Assembly (NCBI GenBank): GCA_019115485.1
Contig: DXDM01000022.1
Coordinates: 1-64,000 of the forward strand
Source: Candidatus Barnesiella excrementavium
GTDB lineage: Bacteria; Bacteroidota; Bacteroidia; Bacteroidales; Barnesiellaceae
Direction of reading: 5' to 3'
Length of the DNA stretch: 64,000 nucleotides
Shown here: piece after piece, positions 59,750-64,000 of the stretch
Position numbering within the stretch: the stretch's first letter is position 1
Layout: the number at the start of each line of letters is the position of its first letter
Made by a program: the position numbers and the translations under genes
The notes under the pieces: generated by a model
Database searches by the model: none
Told to the model about the DNA's origin: nothing
What the model saw: only the letters and a program-made list of their open reading frames with translations

Positions 59750-60430
59750 ATGATGACAAACGATTTTAGAAATTATGCGGTAAAGCATTTAGGAATGAAT
59801 GGCCTTGCGCTGGATCAGTATGCACAGATTACCAGCAGCTACCTCTCTCCCACGATTATGGAAGAGCGTCAACTGAATGTGACACAGATGGACGTATTTT
59901 CACGTCTGATGATGGACCGTATAATCTTTTTAGGAACGCCTATCGACGATTATACGGCCAATGTCATAGAGGCTCAGTTGCTCTATCTCGACTCGGCCGA
60001 CCCCGGTAAAGACATCTCTATCTATTTCAACACCCCGGGCGGGTCGGTCTACGCCGGTCTGGGCATCTACGACACCATGCAGTTCATCAGCTGCGACGTG
60101 TCGACCATCTGTACCGGTATGGCCGCCTCGATGGGTGCCGTGCTGCTGGTAGCCGGTACCAAGGGCAAACGCTTCGCACTGAAACATTCGCGGGTAATGA
60201 TTCACCAGCCGATGGGCGGCGCTCAGGGCCAGGCTTCCGATATCGAGATTACGGCTCGGGAGATACAGAAATTGAAGAAAGAACTCTATACGATTATCGC
60301 CGACCACTCGGGAAATCCCTACGAGCGGGTAGAGAAAGACTCCGACCGCGACTACTGGATGACCGCCGCCGAAGCCAAGGAGTATGGCATGATTGACGAA
60401 GTGTTGGTGAAATCACAGAAAACCATTTAA
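59750..60430 (+). CDS. clpP: ATP-dependent Clp protease proteolytic subunit
   Basis: [53 protein letters not shown]. Confidence 0.97.
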   Translation: MMTNDFRNYAVKHLGMNGLALDQYAQITSSYLSPTIMEERQLNVTQMDVFSRLMMDRIIFLGTPIDDYTANVIEAQLLYLDSADPGKDISIYFNTPGGSVYAGLGIYDTMQFISCDVSTICTGMAASMGAVLLVAGTKGKRFALKHSRVMIHQPMGGAQGQASDIEITAREIQKLKKELYTIIADHSGNPYERVEKDSDRDYWMTAAEAKEYGMIDEVLVKSQKTI

Positions 60431-60433
60431 ATC

Positions 60434-61663
60434 ATGGCGAAAAGCGAAAAATGTAGTTTCTGCGGACGAGGGGCGAACGAGGTGAGGCTCTTGATGCCGG
60501 GCCGCGACGGCTGTATCTGCGACGAGTGTGCCGAACAGGCCTACCTCCTCTCCGAAGAGTATCTGCACAAGAAGAGAAAAAAGAATTCCAAGTGGGCCAT
60601 CTCCCGGGAGGAGTTGCCCAAGCCCGACCAGATAAAGGCCTTCCTCGACGAGTATGTCATCGGGCAGGACGATGCCAAGCGCTACCTGGCCGTATCGGTC
60701 TACAACCACTACAAACGCATCATGCAGGCCGCCGATGACAGTGACGACGTGGAGATCGAAAAGTCGAACATTATCATGGTAGGTCCTACGGGTACCGGCA
60801 AAACCTTGCTGGCCAAGACAATAGCCCGTTTGCTCAAAGTGCCCTTCACCATTGTCGACGCCACCGTGCTCACCGAGGCCGGCTATGTGGGCGAGGATAT
60901 CGAGAGCATTCTCACCCGCCTGCTCCAAGTGGCCGACTATGACGTCGAGGCTGCTGAGCGCGGCATCGTGTTTATCGACGAAATCGACAAGATAGCCCGC
61001 AAGAGCGACAACCCCTCGATTACCCGCGACGTGAGCGGAGAGGGGGTGCAGCAGGGATTGTTGAAACTGCTCGAAGGCTCGATTGTGAACGTACCGCCCC
61101 AAGGTGGTCGCAAGCACCCCGAACAGAAGATGATTGCGGTGAACACCAAGAACATACTCTACATCTGCGGCGGAGCCTTCGACGGCATCGAGCGCAAGAT
61201 AGCCATGCGGCTCAACACCCATGTGGTAGGGTATAACGGTGGTGGCAGCAACAGCAGGGTCGACCGCGACAATCTGTTGCAATACATCGCTCCGCAAGAC
61301 TTGAAGGCCTATGGGCTTATCCCCGAAATCATCGGCCGTCTGCCCATACTCACCTACTTGCAACCCCTCGACCGGGAGGCGTTGCGCCGTATTCTGGTCG
61401 AACCCAAGAACTCGATTATCAAACAGTATGTCAAACTGTTCGAGATGGACGGTGTGAAGCTCACCTTCGACGACGACATGCTCGACTATGTGGTCGACAA
61501 GGCTATCGAGTTCAAACTGGGAGCTCGTGGGTTGCGTTCGATTGTCGAGACGGTGATGATGGACGCCATGTACGAAACCCCTTCGTCGAACAAGAAAAAA
61601 CTGCATATCACACGCAGCTATGCAGAAAAGAAATTGGAGAAAGCAAAACTATTGGCCGTATAA
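60434..61663 (+). CDS. clpX: ATP-dependent Clp protease ATP-binding subunit
   Basis: Zn-binding [11 protein letters not shown]...[46 protein letters not shown]. Confidence 0.97.
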   Translation: MAKSEKCSFCGRGANEVRLLMPGRDGCICDECAEQAYLLSEEYLHKKRKKNSKWAISREELPKPDQIKAFLDEYVIGQDDAKRYLAVSVYNHYKRIMQAADDSDDVEIEKSNIIMVGPTGTGKTLLAKTIARLLKVPFTIVDATVLTEAGYVGEDIESILTRLLQVADYDVEAAERGIVFIDEIDKIARKSDNPSITRDVSGEGVQQGLLKLLEGSIVNVPPQGGRKHPEQKMIAVNTKNILYICGGAFDGIERKIAMRLNTHVVGYNGGGSNSRVDRDNLLQYIAPQDLKAYGLIPEIIGRLPILTYLQPLDREALRRILVEPKNSIIKQYVKLFEMDGVKLTFDDDMLDYVVDKAIEFKLGARGLRSIVETVMMDAMYETPSSNKKKLHITRSYAEKKLEKAKLLAV

Positions 61664-61762
61664 AAAACAGCAGGAAAAAATTTGGTAATTACGCAGAGTT
61701 GTTTATAAATTTGTTAGACCGATAAGAGTTTCGGCCAAACAATAACGAGAAAGAGATACCGT

Positions 61763-63943
61763 ATGGCAAAAGAAGTAAATTTGACTGAGGAACTGAAAAA
61801 GAATTTCGGATTCGATACCTTCAAAGGAAATCAGGAAGCGATTATCAAGAATTTACTCGCCGGGAAAGACACCTTTGTATTGATGCCTACCGGAGGAGGT
61901 AAGTCGCTTTGTTATCAACTACCGTCTCTGATTCTTGACGGGACGGCCGTCGTGATTTCTCCCTTGATTGCATTGATGAAGAATCAGGTCGATGCCATGC
62001 GGAATTTCAGTGCCGAAGACGGTGTGGCTCACTTTATAAACTCATCGCTCAACAAGGCTGCCATCGATCAGGTGAAGAGCGATATCCTGTCGGGAAAAAC
62101 CAAATTGCTGTATGTAGCGCCCGAGTCGTTGACCAAGGAAGAGAATATCGACTTCCTGCGTCAGGTAAACATCTCGTTCTATGCCGTGGACGAGGCGCAC
62201 TGTATCTCGGAGTGGGGACACGATTTCCGCCCCGAGTATCGTCGCATACGCCCCATCATCAACGAGATAGGGGTAAGACCGGTCATCGCCCTCACGGCGA
62301 CCGCCACCCCCAAGGTGCAGCACGATATCCAGAAAAACCTGGGCATGCTCGACGCCACGGTCTTCAAGTCGTCGTTCAACCGTCCCAACCTCTACTACGA
62401 GGTGCGCCCCAAAACGGCGAATATCGACAAGGACATCATCAAATACATCAAGTCGCAGGAGGGCAAGTCGGGTATCATCTATTGCCTCAGCCGCAAGAAG
62501 GTGGAAGAGCTGGCCGAACTGTTGCAGGTCAACGGCATACGGGCATTGCCCTACCATGCCGGCATGGACTCGGCCACCCGCACACAGAACCAGGACGCAT
62601 TCCTGCTCGAGAAAATCGATGTCATTGTAGCCACGATAGCCTTTGGCATGGGAATCGACAAACCCGATGTGCGCTACGTCATACACTACGACATACCCAA
62701 GAGTCTCGAAGGCTATTACCAGGAGACGGGACGTGCCGGACGGGACGGCGGAGAAGGTCAATGTATAACTTTTTATATCAATAAAGATTTGCAGAAACTC
62801 GAAAAGTTCATGCAAGGGAAACCCATTGCCGAGCAGGAAATCGGGAAGCAGTTGCTGCTCGAGACGGCGGCCTATGCCGAGTCGTCGCTCTGCCGGCGCA
62901 AGATTCTGCTGCACTACTTTGGCGAGGAGTATGAAGAAGATAATTGTGGAAATTGCGATAATTGCCTAAATCCTAAGAAACAAGTGGAAGCAAAAGATCA
63001 ACTTTGTGCGGTTCTTGAAACTATCATTGCACTGAAAGAGAAATTTAAAGCCGAATATGTGATCGATGTCCTGATGGGCAAGGAGACCAGTCAGGTCCTT
63101 TCCTATCAGCACGAAGATCTCGAAGTCTTCGGTAGCGGACAGGGCGAAGACGAGCGCACGTGGAACGCCGTGATTCGCCAGGCATTGATTGCCGGCTATA
63201 TCGATAAGGATATTGAAAACTACGGATTGTTGAAGGTGACCAAAGCCGGGCACGCATTCCTGAAAAATCCGGTATCGTTCAAGATTGTGAAGGACGTAGA
63301 TTTTGAGGAGATGGAAGAAGAGGTGCCCATGAAGGGTGGAGCCGCCTGTGCCGTCGACCCCGAACTGTATGCCATACTCAAAGACCTCCGCAAGAAGATA
63401 GCCAAGCGGCTCGAACTGCCGCCCTACGTCATCTTCCAGGACCCGTCGCTCGAAGCCATGGCCACCACCTATCCCATTACCCTCGAAGAGTTGCAGAATA
63501 TCCCGGGAGTGGGAGCCGGCAAAGCCAAACGCTACGGCGAGGAGTTTATCAAGGTCATCAAGGCACATGTCGAGGAGAATGAAATCGAGCGTCCCGAAGA
63601 TTTGCGGGTGCGCACGGTAGCCAACAAGTCGAAGTTGAAAGTCTCGATAATCCAGGCCATCGACCGCAAGATAGCCCTTGACGAACTGGCCGAATCGAAA
63701 GGGCTGGAATTCGGCGAACTGCTCGACGAAATTGAAGCCATCGTCTACTCGGGTACGAAGATAAACATCGACTATTTCCTGCGCGAGATTATGGACGACG
63801 AGCACATCGACGACATCTTCAACTACTTCAAGGAGAGCGAGAGCGACAGCCTCGAAGATGCCATCGAAGAGTTCGGCATGGAATACAGCGAGGAGGAGAT
63901 ACGGTTGATTCGCATCAAGTTCCTCTCCGAGATGGGCAACTAA
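61763..63943 (+). CDS. recQ: ATP-dependent DNA helicase RecQ
   Basis: MPTGGGKSLCYQLP, DEAHCISEWGHDFRPEYRRI, QETGRAGRDGGEGQCI, Zn-binding Cys cluster CGNCDNC, HRDC domain. Confidence 0.96.
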   Translation: MAKEVNLTEELKKNFGFDTFKGNQEAIIKNLLAGKDTFVLMPTGGGKSLCYQLPSLILDGTAVVISPLIALMKNQVDAMRNFSAEDGVAHFINSSLNKAAIDQVKSDILSGKTKLLYVAPESLTKEENIDFLRQVNISFYAVDEAHCISEWGHDFRPEYRRIRPIINEIGVRPVIALTATATPKVQHDIQKNLGMLDATVFKSSFNRPNLYYEVRPKTANIDKDIIKYIKSQEGKSGIIYCLSRKKVEELAELLQVNGIRALPYHAGMDSATRTQNQDAFLLEKIDVIVATIAFGMGIDKPDVRYVIHYDIPKSLEGYYQETGRAGRDGGEGQCITFYINKDLQKLEKFMQGKPIAEQEIGKQLLLETAAYAESSLCRRKILLHYFGEEYEEDNCGNCDNCLNPKKQVEAKDQLCAVLETIIALKEKFKAEYVIDVLMGKETSQVLSYQHEDLEVFGSGQGEDERTWNAVIRQALIAGYIDKDIENYGLLKVTKAGHAFLKNPVSFKIVKDVDFEEMEEEVPMKGGAACAVDPELYAILKDLRKKIAKRLELPPYVIFQDPSLEAMATTYPITLEELQNIPGVGAGKAKRYGEEFIKVIKAHVEENEIERPEDLRVRTVANKSKLKVSIIQAIDRKIALDELAESKGLEFGELLDEIEAIVYSGTKINIDYFLREIMDDEHIDDIFNYFKESESDSLEDAIEEFGMEYSEEEIRLIRIKFLSEMGN

Positions 63944-63965
63944 ATAAGCATACAGATACCCGATA

Positions 63966-64000
63966 GGGTGGGGCTATCCGCAAGCGGGTGGCCCCACTTT
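63966..64000 (+). terminator. Terminator after recQ (cut by window edge)
   Basis: GTGGGGC ... GCCCCACTTT inverted repeat. Confidence 0.6.

Overview
This looks like a chromosomal segment of a T9SS-positive Bacteroidales bacterium. That placement is inferred from SusC/SusD, Por-type sorting domains, TAnnTTTG promoters and the rpmB-rpmG-DUF4295-ftsY cluster. The left part (about 1-17.6 kb) is a polysaccharide utilisation locus: T9SS-exported LamG/GH18 protein, SusC, SusD, two Ser-type S1 sulfatases, GH20 and GH2. Its likely target is a sulfated host glycan of the keratan sulfate/poly-LacNAc type. A tRNA-Ala / tRNA-His / tRNA-Asp cluster, a T9SS surface protein and an AraC regulator divergent from a CocE/S15 hydrolase follow. 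The remainder is core genome: nadE, tamB, tsaD, cinA, rpmB-rpmG-DUF4295-ftsY, rimO, menF-D-B-C-E, a Crp-family regulator, trxB, lolA-like, ftsK, trkH, trkA, dxs, an aromatic amino-acid operon, tig, clpP, clpX and recQ. The strongest discovery candidate is non-coding. Upstream of pheA on the minus strand there is a complete ribosome-mediated Phe/Tyr transcription attenuator: consensus promoter, 19-aa leader peptide MKNFDFAYYFYFYFYFGPK, a 13-bp antiterminator and an intrinsic terminator. It would control pheA-aminotransferase-DAHP synthase/chorismate mutase-tyrA. The second is an exact 83-bp-period tandem repeat upstream of ftsK in which each of two full units carries a complete Bacteroidetes promoter, with a third partial unit. 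No CRISPR arrays, transposases, phage genes or rRNA were seen.
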